Shown here piece after piece: positions 1 to 12,842 of a stretch of 64,000 bases of DNA. Position numbers and translations under genes: made by a program. The stretch comes from Owenia fusiformis (Eukaryota; Annelida; Polychaeta; Sabellida; Oweniidae): contig CAIIXF020000002.1 in NCBI GenBank assembly GCA_903813345.2, forward strand, positions 15,756,467-15,820,466, read 5' to 3'. How positions within the stretch are numbered: the stretch's first letter is position 1; each line of letters begins with the position of its first letter. The notes under the pieces were generated by a model that worked only from the letters and a program-made list of their open reading frames with translations, had not been told where the DNA came from and did not search any database.

Positions 1-236
1 GGTTAACTAGGCCTAAAATTAGACAGTGTAATGATACTTTCCTGAAAAAAGCAAGGAAATACACACATGCCTTCCTACTTTATTTTGTACCAGAAAATAA
101 CATGTGCAGGTACAACAATTTCTTACCAAAATGTTACTTTCCAGCTGAACCTTAAATGTTAGTAAGTACTTTGAATTTAAAAAATAAGCAATCAAAGGAC
201 CATATTGAAACAGTTTATGTAAAAATAGACACATTT

Positions 237-402
237 ATATTTATCCTAACTTTTGTATATTTCAGATAGTTATGTATAATGTGCACAATGCTCTGGCCTT
301 TTGTAATTTAACATGGCAGAGAAGCATCAAAATATAAGAGGAAACAGATATGCTAGCTAAACTACAAAACAAACTAAAATATACAAAAGTTAGGATAAAT
401 AT
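237..402. repeat. Short inverted-repeat element (MITE-like)
   Basis: Perfect 26-bp arms at 237-262 and 377-402 surround 114 bp of unrelated AT-rich DNA. It has the size and shape of a miniature inverted-repeat element. Nothing coding is seen in it. Confidence 0.6.
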
Positions 403-960
403 AGACTAGGATAAATATAAGAAGAAGCTAGTAGACTATATCCTCTAGTCTGAAATTTTTTTGAAATTTGGAATGAAAATATTCAGACTATAGCCCACAT
501 ATGTTAAAATATGGGATTGAAAATTATTTGTTTACATAGGAAGTGCCATTCAAAATGGCCGACTGGGTAAATTAATTTGCATATTTGTTACTTCTCCTAG
601 CTTTATTTCCATTTGACAATATGCTGTGTTACTTTTTATAACATTTATTTGTACCTTACTACTTAATTGAATTGTTGTAATGCTTATTTTTGGGAAGGGA
701 AGTTTCCTAAAAAATAATAATTGTGTGCAGGAAACTTCCTGTTTTTTCCCACAGGAGGGACATAATGATCAATAGACTGAATTCTCAGGAAATTCAGTCT
801 ATTGGACATAGACTATAGGAGCTAGGGAAAGTCACTGAACAGAATCTTTTGAATTTTTCAGAAAATGTGCCCAATATAATGCTAGTCTATATCCAATAGA
901 CAGAATTCAGTCTAGAGGATCTAGTCTACTTTGAATTGCCTATGGACTTGACACTGGATT
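403..960. repeat. Repeat-rich non-coding stretch with hairpin
   Basis: Several scrambled inverted copies of a TAGACTA/GAATTCAGTCTA word occur here, the clearest a hairpin at 770-804 with 14-bp perfect arms (CAATAGACTGAATT). It is probably a decayed foldback element. No gene is seen. Confidence 0.4.
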
Positions 961-2010
961 TTATCTATCCCACATCATTTGAGACTGAATACTCTATACT
1001 TTTCTTATGACAGATTTACATTTACAGTTTGCTTTTCTTGCTGGGTTTCTTTAAAGTTTTTAGTCACCCTTCCCTTTGGCATTTGTGCTTATATTTTCAA
1101 AACCACATGGTTTGGATATGGTGATAGAAAATCCACCTGTCATTTATTTTGTTTCAAACTGTACGCAGTTTCTATTAACATAATACGTACCATAGAAAAA
1201 TATCCGTGTAGTCGTTGTGCTGCATGGTTGTTGTTATTTTCATTTCTTACTTAGTTGTTGTGTCTGGAACCACTGCCACTGTAATGGTTTTACACGTGTT
1301 GCAGTTCATTTCTGTTGTTCAGTTTATCACTGGTACTTTTCACTCAAACTTTGTTGCTTCACTTCTCCAAACTGGCTATCCAGTCAATAAATTATCTAGA
1401 TCGAGCATACGCATTATAGTTCGTGTTCTGCATTCATTTTGTCTACAACAGCTGCAAATAACAGTATTTTTATGATATTTTGTATTATTTTCGTTTTTAC
1501 GTATCGACATTTTGAAATTCCAGAATTCCTTTGTTCTTTTTTGTATGGTGAATACTCATAGGGGTCTAATCACGTGATTAGACGTCAGATGGCCTGTTGA
1601 CTGACCCCGGAGACTAACCAATGAAAACCGCCAAGTAATTGCCGCTGCTGTAATCGAACGCTAGTACGAAGCGAGTCACTGTGAAATTTCTGATTTGTGG
1701 TCAATATAAATTACATATGATCAATAACATCACACTCTTGGTAATCAAAGGAAGAGGTGCGATAATTGGCAAATACCCCCATGGTCAAAATGAACCATTC
1801 TTGTGTGTAACATGATGAATAGGATGTCATATAATTCTCTGGAAAATATTAAAGGGATGGTCACACACTGTCTGAGATAGGGGTCATTTAGTTCAGCAAG
1901 GTTGTATTGACTTACATGTGGCTGTGCACTATTGACTTAACACGGGGATATCATCAGATCTCATAGAGGCCATTGGACCTCAATCGATTGCAAATTAACT
2001 TTATCATTTC
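961..2010. other. Intergenic, no recognisable feature
   Basis: Short open frames on the plus strand at 979-1475 have no family resemblance and atypical composition. I see no promoter, RNA gene or transposase remnant here. Confidence 0.4.
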
Positions 2011-2265
2011 ACATTGTCGTGCCTAACCATCGACAACGTACAGTGACAAAATATATGAATGTACACTTTAGATGTACGTTATCACATATATTAACGATTT
2101 GAAGAACGATTTGAATTGAACTGTGATGTAGGTTATAACAGATTTATTTGGGAAATATGATGAAGGATATCATGTATAATTCATTGTGCATGATCCTGTC
2201 AAGACTTAATTAACTTTCTAATTACGTAAACATAATCTCGAGTAGCGTTCTAGTTTTTTCCATAT
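2010..2265. repeat. Dispersed repeat, single end (family also at 32.5 and 33.7 kb)
   Basis: Shares words such as ATCGACAACGTACAGTGACA, GTGATGTAGGTT and the TTTCTAATTACGTAAA segment, in the same order, with 32480-32700, and in reverse with 33560-33745. It looks like one end of a non-autonomous DNA transposon. Confidence 0.55.
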
Positions 2266-2424
2266 TTTCAGAGGGCTGAAAAAGCTATTTAAGCATGGTA
2301 AGGGTAATTTTGACCATGACCATTGTGATCGTGCTATGTAAATGATATAGAGGAGTAGTACAACTGACTGAAGATCTTACTTCAAAAAATTCTAAAATCC
2401 CAAGTTTTTCCATTTCCTGGTTGG

Positions 2425-3850
2425 TGTAAAGGGGCAGGTACGTTATTGCAAGCCATATTTAGACAACTCCAACTTAAGATCTGATAATTATTTAACCACA
2501 AAAACAAATTGGTTTTTCATTAAGAGACAATAGAATGAACCTAAAGTTGATCGGATTATCCCTTAAGCTGTCATTAATCCACCCATCATCACTAATTTCC
2601 CCCAAATATGAGCCCAAAATGCAGCATTTTATTCCAACATTTATGACAAAATTACAATGTACAATAAGACATGATTTGCCTGTAAAAAGGAAAAATGAGT
2701 CCCCTTGGGATTAAGATAATCCGAAAACAGTATACTTTTTAGGCCAAATTTCCGGCCTTAAATCAACATTTTTCTATTATGTTTTATGTACGAAAGGATT
2801 GTGATATAATACATGATTGCTTTCCAAAATGAAAAAATGAAAGAAGTATGATAAGGATTATCTGATAATCCATTTGTCATATTTTACCTCTAAGGCGCCA
2901 AACTCTTAGTGAAAAGAATATGAAAATATGTTCCATATTTTATGGAATAATGTGTCTAGATACATTTGTTCATGCTACATAGATGGCATGATGTAATCAA
3001 GAGTGATTGCATTTCTATCTATGTAGAGTTTGTACAGTCAAACCAACAATGTAGTACGTTCAGAACAAACATGGGAAAATACTATATAACTAAGACAGGG
3101 CCAGACCTGTTGAACACTTTACCTCATAAAATTGCTCATTCTAATACTCTTTCCACCTTCAAAAAGAATTTAAAATTACACTTGCTCAACAATTAACATC
3201 ATTACTTAATCAAAGTCTAACTTTTCTGGAGACAAATCTCTAGCGTAAAAAAATCACTTTTATTGGTAATGTCCAGGTTGAATAATCAGAATTAGTTTCA
3301 CATTTTACAAAGTGCTATTTATTTCTAAATAGCTCCACATGAATGACACATAGCACATGAACAATACAATGTATAATACGGGATTATGACAAGCCATAAC
3401 ACCGAGTAAACTATTATCCTTGTATTCCATACAGTTCATCACAGTCATTTATGATACTGAACTGCCCTCTTTTTTGTCTTTGACAAATATTAGTATAAAG
3501 CCCCACATGATATAAAATATCAGAAAAAATGTTCGGATTAACCTAATTCAAGGGGACTCATTTTTCCTTTTCAGAGGTAAATCATGACTTAATGTTCATT
3601 TTAATTTAGTCCTAGAAATTGGAAATTGGCATTGGTGAAAATTGGCACATAAATGCGTAAAATTGGTGATGATGGGTGGATTAAAGACAACTCAAGAGAT
3701 AATTCATTCAACTTTACTTTCATTCTATTGCCCCTTATTGAAGATAACATATTGGCCAAACAAACGCATTTGTTTTTGTGGTCAAATAATTATTAGAACT
3801 TAAGTGAGAGCTGTCTAAAAACCTTGCAATACCGGGTAGTAAATTCTCCA
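2425..3850. repeat. Element with about 300-bp inverted arms
   Basis: The arm at about 2425-2730 is matched in inverse at about 3525-3850; for example TTAATCCACCCATCATCACT (2576) against the inverse at 3665-3690, and GAGTCCCCTTGGGATTA against TAATTCAAGGGGACTC. The arms flank the LINE fragment below. Confidence 0.55.
2940..3196 (+). pseudogene. LINE reverse-transcriptase C-terminal remnant
   Basis: The plus-strand frame ending at 3196 reads FRTNMGKYYITKTGPDLLN, then TLPHKIAHSNTLSTFKKNLK and LHLLNN. This is the typical C-terminus of non-LTR retrotransposon polyproteins (R-x-N-x-G-K, G-P-x-L-x-N-x-L-P, F-K-K-x-L-K-x-x-L-L). Upstream domains are missing, so it is a 5'-truncated copy. Confidence 0.65.
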
Positions 3851-4690
3851 TGCTGGGTTTAAACTTGGTACCCGGTCGAAAAAAACAGGTACCCAATAAA
3901 CGAAAAATATGAATATATAACATAATTAGATCATTAGAAAACGTGTAAGATTTGTTTTGAATATACAAAAATGTATGTAACTTCCTTCAAAATTGAGCTA
4001 GAAGCTTCAAATAAAAGGTATTTTAAGGCTCTTTTCTTCCTCTATCATCATGGTCCGTAAATGAAGTCTCATTTTAAATCTTCATAGTATTTCCAATGGA
4101 TAAATAAGAACCTGATCTTTCATTTGACACCAAAAACAGCTCAAACAGACCACATCAGAATTGACACTAGATCATGAAAAAATATTTTTGATCTATCAAT
4201 TTTTATATGTCAAGTTTTTAGCAATGCGATAGAAAGATGGCATTGTTGTTTGCATTAATTATCCATTCATTTTTGATAGGATTTTCAAGCATACGCCATC
4301 TTTTAATCCAAGAGTTATTCAAAACATACACTTTGTGAAAAGTGGTAATTCACTTTTTTCAATCTCTGAACTTCAAATGCTGTTTTCTATGCAAGTAATT
4401 TTTTTTTCACATCCGTATTATCCCAAATAAAAGTTTTTAACATATTTGATTGACTGTGTGAGTGACATGTCTCAAATAATATTTTGTCCTTTTTCCTTCA
4501 AAAATAGGCGCATTGCATGTTTAAACAATGTAGTGATTTCATTTCAAAATTCATTAAGAATTTTATGAGTAACAAGTGATCTTTAACGAACGTGTAGTAT
4601 CCTTTGTACAGATTATTAATTTGATTTTTTGCTTTTTCATTTTCTGAAAGTAGTGTTGTGGTAGTGGTTAATTTGTGCCCATTGGGTGTT
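3851..4690. other. Intergenic, no recognisable feature
   Basis: AT-rich with short random frames only. I see no repeats or coding signals I can support. Confidence 0.35.
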
Positions 4691-4809
4691 AGCTTCCAGC
4701 CCAAACTCCCGTGCTGTGTCTAGCTATGGCCAATAGGGTACCTCTAGCAAACTGAAAACAATCTGCTTCTCCATTGACTCCTATGTTAAATCACTTACAC
4801 ATTGCATTT

Positions 4810-6350
4810 TTTCTGTAAGATTGTTGACAATCTGCAATCTAAATTGCAATCTGTTCTATACTTCTCTCTCAATGTTACAATGTGCAGATTGTTGCAATGT
4901 GTGCAATATGCAATCTGGATTGTACAATCTGTTTTATACTTCTCTCAGAATGGCCAACAATCTTAACAATGTTAGCAATGTTGCAATGTGCAGATTGTTG
5001 CAATGTGCGCAATCTGCAATCTGGATTGTACAATCTGTTTTATACTTCTCTCAGAATGACCAACAATCTTAACAATGTGAGCAATGTTGCAATGTGCAGA
5101 TTGTTGCAATGTGCGCAAACTGCAATCTGGATTGTGCAATCTGTTTTATACTTCTCCTTTCAGAATGGCCAACAATCTTAACAATGTTAGCAATGTTGCA
5201 ATGTGCAGATTGTTGCAATGTGTGCAATCTGCAATCTGGATTGTACAATCTGTTTTATACTTCTCTCAGAATGGCCAACAATCTTAACAATGTTAGCAAT
5301 GTTGCAATGTGCAGATTGTTGCAATGTGTGCAATCTGCAATCTGAATTGTACAATCTGTTTTATACTTCTCTCAGAATGACCAACAATCTTAACAATGTT
5401 AGCAATGTTGCAATGTGCATATTGTTGTAATGTGTGCAAACTGCAATCTGGATTGTACAATCTGTTTTATACTTCTCTCAGAATGGCCAACAATCTTAAC
5501 AATGTTAGCAATGTTGCAATGTGCAGATTGTTGTAATGTGTGCAGACTGCAATCTGGATTGTGCAATCTGCTTTATACTTCTCCTTTCAGAATGGCCAAC
5601 AATCTTAACAATGTTAGCAATGTTGCAATGTGCAGATTGTTGCAATGTGTGCAAACTGCAATCTGGATTGTACAATCTGTTTTATACTACTAAGAATGGC
5701 CAACAATCTTAACAATCTAAGCAATGTTGCAATGTGCAGATTGTTGCAATGTGTGCAAACTGCAATCTAGATTGTACAATCTGTTTTATACTTCTCCCCT
5801 CAGAATGGTCAACAATCTTAACAATCTTAGCAATGTTGCAATGTGCAGATTGTTGCAATGTGTGCAATCTGCAATCTGGATTGTGCAATCTGTTTTATAC
5901 TTCTCCCCTCAGAATGACCAACAATCTTAACAATGTTAGCAATGTTGCAATGTGCAGATTGTTGCAATGTGTGCAATCTGCAATCTGGATTGTGCAATCT
6001 GTTTTATACTTCTCCCCTCAGAATGACCAACAATCTTAACAATGTTAGCAATGTTGCAATGTGCAGATTGTAGCAATGTGTGCAATCTGCAATCTGGATT
6101 GTGCAATCTGTTTTATACTTCTCCCCTCAGAATGACCAACAATCTTAACAATGTTAGCAATGTTGCAATGTGCAGATTGTAGCAATGTGTGCAATCTGCA
6201 ATCTGGATTGTACAATCTGTTTTATACATCTCCTCTCAGAATGGCAACAATCTTAGCAATGTTGCAATGTGCAGATTGTTACAATGTGCAATCTGGATTG
6301 TTGCAATCTAACAATGTGAAATATAACATTGCATTATTTATACTTCTCTC
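4810..6350 (+). repeat. Tandem satellite, about 106-113 bp unit, about 13 copies
   Basis: Each unit runs from CAGAATGGCC through AACAATCTTAACAATGTTAG, repeated TGCAATGTG/GCAATCTG words and ends TGTTTTATACTTCTC. Unit length varies through small CCCT or CTTT insertions. The open frames read across it (MLQCADCCNV type) are repeat by-products. Confidence 0.9.
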
Positions 6351-7444
6351 AGAATGGCCAACAATCTTACTAACAGTACTGCTTTTATTAATATTCCAAA
6401 AGAATTATCTTATTTTAATAGTATCTTTAACTATTGTATTTCTAGGGAAGTTATTGTATCGTAATGGATGGCTGTGGGTTTTGAGTTCTATGATGGTCCA
6501 AAGGCTCAATCCAAGAGAGACCTTATTAATTAAATGTATAATCCTATTTGGTCTTATAGCTTTTTTTAGCACAATTGTAAACAACAAAAGGCTGAAGAGG
6601 GAGATACAAAATGTCATCGATTTTAGATGGATTTGTAGTTTTGACCAGATCAGAGTGCACTCACCTGCTTTCAGTAAAGGGTTACATCAAAATTGACCAG
6701 GCAATTGTTGGTAACACTTTTATTTTTTGATAGAGACAATGACCATTGTTAGAATCTCATATTATTACACACATTTCAAAAGTTGAAACTAATTTGATTT
6801 CCAGTGAATAATTTGGATTCAGATGTCATCTTGAAAATAGAATAGGCCTAAATGGATTCCCCTCACAAAGGATATCAAAGACTAGAGATGAGTTTAAAGT
6901 AATTAACCTTTGTCAGTCCAAGTTTTTGAAGAGTTACATTTTGAAAACGATTAAGCTGATCTCCCTTTTTGTACATGTTCACATTGACTTCATTTCAACT
7001 AACACCTATGATATATGGAAGAATCAAAGTTTGAATAAGTTTACATTTCACTGTAACTCCAACTGGCTCTGTATTGGCCATGTTAATTAATATTCATTAT
7101 CTTGAACAGTATTTAATTTCTTCTTAATGAGCAGATATCACTTTGGGGAGAGACTGCACATGAAACAGCATCTCATTAACAACATATGATACGATGAAAC
7201 AAAGCATGGGGGCTACATACAACTCTCCCACTTCAAAAGAGAGAGTTCTTAATAAAAAATAAACAAAGTAATGAAAGTAATTAAACTTATATTTCAGCAC
7301 AGATTTAAAATTCTTGTGCCAATCTTAAGCTGACTCCAATAGTGTACACATTATATTGCACATTATATTTGCTATTGAGTAACCATCTAAATAGTTTACT
7401 ATTACAAAGATTGTGTATATCATATAATAATATTAATTATTAAC
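6351..7444. other. Centre of the foldback element
   Basis: Unique-looking AT-rich DNA between the arms. A plus-strand frame to 6696 is hydrophobic (about 6360-6560) and then basic. It has no family match I recognise and no start of its own outside the satellite, so I do not call it a gene. Confidence 0.35.
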
Positions 7445-8170
7445 ATTGCACAATCCACATTGCAACAATATTCATATTGCAACAATGTTAAGGTTATATT
7501 AGATTCTGAAAGTATAAACCATATTGCAACAATCTGCAGATTGCAACATTGCTAAGATTGTTAAGATTGTTTGCCATTCTGAGAGTAGTATAAAACAGAT
7601 TGCAACAATCCAGATTGCAGAATGCACACATTGCAACAATCTGCACATTGCAACATTGCTAAGATTGTTGCCATTCTGAGAGGAGATATATAAACAGATT
7701 TTACAATCCAGATTGCAGATTGCAGCAATGTTATATTTCACATTGTTAGATTGCAACAATCCAGATTGCACATTGTAACAATCTGCACATTGCAACATTG
7801 CTAAGATTGTTGCCATTCTGAGAGGAGATGTATAAAACAGATTGTACAATCCAGATTGCAGATTGCACACATTGCTACAATCTGCACATTGCAACATTGC
7901 TACGTTAATTGCAGATTGCAGCAATGTTATGTTTCACATTGTCAGATTGCAACAATCCAGATTGCAGATTGCACGCATTGCAACAATCTGCACTTTGCAG
8001 TATTGCTAAGATTGTTGCCATTCTGAGAGGATGTATAATACAGATTGTACAATCCAGATTGCAACAATGTTATATTTCACATTGTCAGATTGCAACAATC
8101 CAGATTGTAGATTGTAACAATGTTAACTTTCACATTGTTAGATTGCAACAATCCAGATTGCACATTGTTT
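7445..8170 (-). repeat. Inverted, degenerate arm of the same satellite
   Basis: Contains the reverse complement of the 4.8-6.3 kb unit (TTGCCATTCTGAGAGG, GTATAAAACAGATTG, CAATCCAGATTGCA) in about 4-5 shortened copies. Copies are more diverged and partly lack the AACAATCTTAAC segment. Confidence 0.8.
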
Positions 8171-8625
8171 TTGGGTACCTACTGGCCATGGATGGCTGTG
8201 TCTCGCTAGAAATAGAATATGTTGAAGACTAGCACTGCCGCGGAGTCATGAGTTACGTCAATTTCGCGTGCAAACTTTGGGTAAACATTGTCATTACCGG
8301 ATGCCCAAACGTGTCAGAAACACATACACTGTTGCTCATAAATATGGAATATTTTATAGATACGAACTGTTTAATGGAATTTCTACAAAATGATAACATT
8401 TTGGTGAAAATTTGTAATGTGTTCTCATTCCCTCATCAGTTTTGCATATAAAACTGATTGGTATGAAAAGTTAAAATATTTATGGTTGATTAAACTTGTA
8501 TTCACTCAGGTGACCCCATGACCTCGTGATATTGGTAACTTGAAAGAGGTGTCCAAATCTTAGTTGTAACCATTGTGCACATTTTATAAAACTTTAATTT
8601 AGAGTTGGAAGAGTTTTTAGAAGGC

Positions 8626-9650
8626 ATGCCCCACAAAATAAGCGAAAAAGAGCATGGCAGGTCATAGGGATGGCGTTCTCTGGCATGAAACAAACTGGCA
8701 TTGTCAGGACCCTAGGGGTGTGTCAGGAACAGTCTCTAAAATTCTGCATTGGTACCAAAGGCATTGGAATATGACTCCATGTCACAGCAATAGTAACCCT
8801 AGGGAGAATAATAATGTAAGAAAGACCACCACCTGCTGCATAAATGTCATCAAAATCGATTTAAGTCAACCAGTAGTCTACGAGATGAATGGCTGTCTCA
8901 CCTCAAAACCTGTGTTCCAGAGCTATAGACAACCAGTGATTTCTTTAGAACGGATGCAAGGCCATGAGACCTTTAAAGAAACCACAGCTGACTGATCATA
9001 ACAAAGAAAGGTGCCTTCAGTGGGCAGGAAAGCACAAAAACGTTGCACCTAATCTTTTGTGTCATATAGCATGTGAAGAAATAAGATGTGTCCTCCACAA
9101 AGTTGATAAGTGTGTTCGTTTCTGTCGTAGACCAGAGGAAAGAGACAATAAGGACACTTCATAATGTGGCACTCCACGAAGGTGATCCTATTTATGTTTG
9201 GAGCAGTATTACAGAGGTTGTTTGGAGCAATACTACAAAAATTGCACCCCCTTGGTGATTCCCAAACATAATTTCAGAGTAAATTGACCTTTTGGACCTC
9301 CATCAAGTACCATATATAAACAGAGTGTTTTGGGGCAACATTCATCTGCAGAATGATCATGCTGTTGCATATGCTAGTGGCATCGTGTTGGATTACATCA
9401 GGGCAGGCAATGTGAACCAGCTACCATAGGCACAAAAGTCAGCCAATCAGGCTAATGCAGAGCAAATGTGGGACGACCTTGGTAATGAGATGCGTGACTT
9501 GGACCCCAACCTCAAAATTTAGACGTACTGCTCAAATTGAGGAATGAGGCCTTATTTCACTTAGAAAGGTCAGATGTTTCATTCAATGCTGGTCCCGTAG
9601 GGTTGATGCTCTGATTGCAGCACAAAGAGGACATACCGCATATAAATGCT
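8626..9650 (+). pseudogene. Tc1/mariner-type transposase pseudogene
   Basis: A start-like ATG at 8626 opens MPHKISEKEHGR, typical of a Tc1 N-terminus. Further on, in shifting frames, come GVSGTVSKILHWYQRHWN (helix-turn-helix DNA-binding part), PLKKPQLTDHNKERCLQWA, then DDE-domain traces near 9170-9500 (YVWSS, QNDHAVAYASG, MWDDLGN) and the C-terminal ALIAAQRGHTAY. Several stops and at least two frameshifts make it inactive. No clear terminal repeats were found. Confidence 0.75.
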
Positions 9651-10380
9651 ATCATTGGATAGAGGACACTTCAATCTTCATGACCAGATGTTTATTTTGT
9701 TTGATCTGTTTTACATGACGATTTGGATCGGGGTGTTTTGAAAATGCAAAAATTCTCAGTTAAATAAGAGTAATTTTCTAAATTTAAATGTGAATATTTT
9801 TTCTCTAAAAAATGTTGATTTGTAGATGAAATATGTGGTTATACTTTGCCTAGAAAATAAATGTCTGAACCGACTCCAAATAAATATTCTCCTTCTCCAA
9901 AATTTGAATTCTGAGCTGCCAAATTTAATGTTCCATATTTATGAGCAACAGTGTAAATGCTCGAATGATGTTGATTGGACATCAGGGTTAGAGAAATCGT
10001 AATTTTACTTAGTGGCTTCACGAAAAAATAGAAAGGCTATACGCCTCGTTAACTTGGTTATGGTTCATTCGTCCACTGATGTACGTCAGATCAGAGAGAC
10101 TTCAGCTTTATATTCAAGTCAGTTTCATGTTCAAAGATCAGAGATTGATGAAACTTGAGTTTTATATTCAGAGACCAGAGATAGATGGAAACGTCAGATG
10201 TACATTCAGAAAGACATTTTCATAGAATCCAGAAGGCTACTTCACAAGCAAAGGGTTTTGACTATTATTTGGTGGACAAGCCACATAGTATTATATATAT
10301 ATTCTGCACCTCTATGCTCAGACACTAACTCAACAAACAAGGTAGATATATTTTATATTTAAAATTGGAAAATGTGCACA
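9651..10380. other. Intergenic between transposase relic and CBP 3' end
   Basis: No coding signal. It has short direct repeats of a TCAGAGA / TTATATTCA word between 10085 and 10210. The distal poly(A) signal of CBP marks its right edge. Confidence 0.35.
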
Positions 10381-10382
10381 CA

Positions 10383-10388
10383 TTTATT
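10383..10388 (-). terminator. Poly(A) signal AATAAA, distal
   Basis: AATAAA on the minus strand, about 540 nt below the stop. It would give a longer 3' UTR that includes the TA-rich stretch near 10860-10910. Confidence 0.35.
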
Positions 10389-10816
10389 TGTAAATGCTAG
10401 AATATGACAGATTACAATGTGTGCAGTGTGTTCCACTGTGGTGGTTATACATCCAACACACAACCAGTAACTGGTGACAATATTTTACAAATACCCAGCC
10501 CCTGTACATTTACCATCCTTAGTATCGTCTAGTATTGAGGTCATCTGTGAACAGATGAACTAGGCTATGAACTAGGCTATACGTGATTATATACTACATT
10601 CACCTGGTATAGCACCATGGCATCACATAGAGAAACATTGCAACTTTGTCATTGTTAATAGACTATCTCTGTATACCTGTACAAGTCAATTTACATTACA
10701 CTTCAGATTCTCATTCATCATATCATTATAAAATAAATTGTAATAAAACTCTCTATATAATAACTTTTTTACCATATAGCAAACTGTTTTACTCTTCAGC
10801 ATTTTCATATACAGTA

Positions 10817-10822
10817 TTTATT
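10817..10822 (-). terminator. Poly(A) signal AATAAA, proximal
   Basis: AATAAA on the minus strand about 105 nt after the stop codon. A second AATAAA lies at 10383-10388. The region between is AT-rich with no ORF, as expected for a 3' UTR. Which site is used cannot be told from sequence. Confidence 0.5.
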
Positions 10823-10925
10823 TTACGCAGAAAACACTGTCAAAATAGTTCATATATAAAGTCTCTGATACTGTACATTATAATATATTATAAGTTACTA
10901 TATATATATAGCGATACTGGTTATG

Positions 10926-12842
10926 CTACAAATTATCAACCAGTCTTGATAAAGTTTCTTGTGGTGTAAGAGGTGTAACATTATTGTCATTGTCATTATG
11001 GAGGACCATATCCGGTCCTGTGGTTTGGAGGGAGGCAGGGCCCATGGCCCCTGGGAGCTGGGTCAACATTACAGAATCCCCACTCATGCTTGTATCCACC
11101 TGGTTAGGGTGTGGGGAATGTGTCTGATGATGAGGGGAGGGCATTGTGTGGGGATGAGGGGAGGGGATTGTCTGTGGGTTTTGCCGAGGGGATGGTACTG
11201 GTTGCCCCTGGCGAGGTGATGGGGTTGGATTTGGCGAGCGTACATTCTGATGCATGGCTGTTGGTGGAGAGCGGACCTGTTGCATGATCTGCTGGGGTGA
11301 GGGATTCGTTTGTTGAGCCAGCATCTGTTGCTGTTGCTGGGGACTCATCGGCTGGTTACCAGCTAACATCTGCTGCTGTAGCTTATGATTTTGCATCTGT
11401 AGTAGCTGCTGCTGTTGTTGATATTGAGAGACCATATTGCTGTCTCCTTGGAAGTTCTGGTTTGCAGCCCCAAAGTTGATCTGTGCCCTCTGGCCTTGAG
11501 AATATGGAGGTGCCTGTGGCGGTTGAAATTGCACTTGTTGCTGTTGTTGCCTAGCTTGCTGTTGTTGCTGTAACATCTGCAAGCGCTGCTGTTGTTGTTG
11601 CTGGCGCTGCTGTTGATAGGCCCAGGTGTTTAGCTGCTGTTGATTGCCAGGTTGCTGCATGCCAGGTTGAGGTGGCCCAGGCATACCTGCTACCTGTTGG
11701 GGATTCTGACCTTGAGGCTGCATACCCCCTGGCCCAAGCTGCTGCTGCTGAGGGTGTTGCTGTTGCTGCTGAGCTTGTTGCTGCTGTTGTTGATTTTGTT
11801 GTTGGCGTTGCTTGATGAATGCTGACATGAGTTGAGGGTTTGATTTGAGGATACTGAGGAGTTGTTGTTGCTGTTGGGGTGAATGAGGGGATTTGAGCGT
11901 TTGCAGCAACTGTTGAAGAGCCTGGTGGGAGTTGGTGGCCCTCTGTTGTGGATTCTGGGGTTGTGGGTTGAGACCAGGAGTCATCTGCCTCATAGGCTGT
12001 TGGGGATTCTGAGCCATGTTCTGCTGGGGAAAGCCCTGTCCTTGCTGTTGCTGTTGTCCCCATCTGTTTAATGAGGGAAGCATGTTCTGTTGTTGGGCAG
12101 CCATGGGTGCTACCTGAGGACGTTGTTGGGGCATAACAGGCCCAGGGCCCCTGATGTTTGGATTTGCAGGGGGCATCATAGGCTGGGTAACTGGGGGTTT
12201 CTGGTAAGGCAGATTCTGGACCTGCATTTGTGCAGCTTTCTGGGCCTGTTGGGCTGCTTGGAGAGCTGCCTGAGGGGGAGCCAGCCCCCCTCCACCCGGT
12301 TTCCCTCCCCCTGCTACAGGTGGACCTGCCTTCATGGCTGGGGAGGCAGCGGCAGGAGGGGGAGCAGTCACAGCAGGGGCTGTGGTAGCAGACATAGAAC
12401 TCCTCATTGTGGCCATTCTACGCCTCATTAGCTGGGCCTGCATGAGACTTTGGGTCAATTGCTGTTGGCGCATCTTCTGTTTTATATTCAGACAGAATGG
12501 CACCATACACTTTGTCTCCTTGCAGTGTTTAGCATGATAACAACAAAGTGCGATCAACTGTTTGCATATAGGACAACCTCCATTGGTTTTGCGTTTGCAG
12601 CCTTTCGTGTGGCCCACAACACGTTTCATCTTCTGACAGCTTGGAAGTCGGCAGTTAGCATTGCGACACTGACAGGCATGAACCAAAGACTGAATACATC
12701 TCTGTATTGACTGGCGACGAGATTCCTGTGGGTTTGACTTATTATTGGCACCGGTATCATCATCGTCCAGATCAAATCCTAGTTTTTCCATCTTGTGGGG
12801 ATGTCCTGTATTCTTGTGACACTCCAGACACAAGTCAAAGTC
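10926..12842 (-). CDS. CREBBP: CBP exon 24, ZZ, TAZ2, NCBD and Gln-rich tail to stop
   Basis: Residues 1572-2209. ZZ finishes with [14 protein letters not shown]2 (about 1608-1690) runs from SPQESRRQ-type sequence through [19 protein letters not shown] and [20 protein letters not shown] to [12 protein letters not shown]. After an Ala/Pro/Gly linker comes the NCBD (about 1876-1917; [14 protein letters not shown] and [19 protein letters not shown]), the p160 co-activator contact. The tail is mostly Gln with Pro-Ser-Pro repeats and ends VDNL-stop. The acceptor is GTTGCAG|GAC. The opposite strand carries only shadow ORFs of the CAG/CAA repeats. Confidence 0.97.
   Translation of the reverse strand, partial: DFDLCLECHKNTGHPHKMEKLGFDLDDDDTGANNKSNPQESRRQSIQRCIQSLVHACQCRNANCRLPSCQKMKRVVGHTKGCKRKTNGGCPICKQLIALCCYHAKHCKETKCMVPFCLNIKQKMRQQQLTQSLMQAQLMRRRMATMRSSMSATTAPAVTAPPPAAASPAMKAGPPVAGGGKPGGGGLAPPQAALQAAQQAQKAAQMQVQNLPYQKPPVTQPMMPPANPNIRGPGPVMPQQRPQVAPMAAQQQNMLPSLNRWGQQQQQGQGFPQQNMAQNPQQPMRQMTPGLNPQPQNPQQRATNSHQALQQLLQTLKSPHSPQQQQQLLSILKSNPQLMSAFIKQRQQQNQQQQQQAQQQQQHPQQQQLGPGGMQPQGQNPQQVAGMPGPPQPGMQQPGNQQQLNTWAYQQQRQQQQQQRLQMLQQQQQARQQQQQVQFQPPQAPPYSQGQRAQINFGAANQNFQGDSNMVSQYQQQQQLLQMQNHKLQQQMLAGNQPMSPQQQQQMLAQQTNPSPQQIMQQVRSPPTAMHQNVRSPNPTPSPRQGQPVPSPRQNPQTIPSPHPHTMPSPHHQTHSPHPNQVDTSMSGDSVMLTQLPGAMGPASLQTTGPDMVLHNDNDNNVTPLTPQETLSRLVDNL

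Larger units (their letters stand above)
4700..8210. mobile_element. 3.5-kb foldback-type element with inverted satellite arms
   Basis: Outer ends are inverted: CTATGGCCAATAGGGTACC near 4726 against GGGTACCTACTGGCCATGG near 8170. Inside, a plus-oriented satellite (4810-6350) and an inverted, shorter array of the same family (7445-8170) flank a 1.1-kb centre. Long arms made of tandem repeats are the hallmark of foldback (FB/TU) transposons. No transposase is seen. Confidence 0.6.

Noticed and set aside
979-1475. Two hydrophobic plus-strand frames near 1 kb
   Set aside because: Atypical composition (Phe/Leu/Cys-rich from AT-rich DNA), overlapping each other, no family match.
4821-6696. Overlapping Cys-rich frames (MLQCADCCNV type) across 4.8-6.7 kb
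   Set aside because: By-products of the 106-113 bp satellite; every unit reopens a frame by chance.
10959-12710. Plus-strand frames opposite the last CBP exon
   Set aside because: Shadows of CAG/CAA-rich and Pro-rich codons of exon 24; they overlap conserved TAZ2 and NCBD coding on the other strand.
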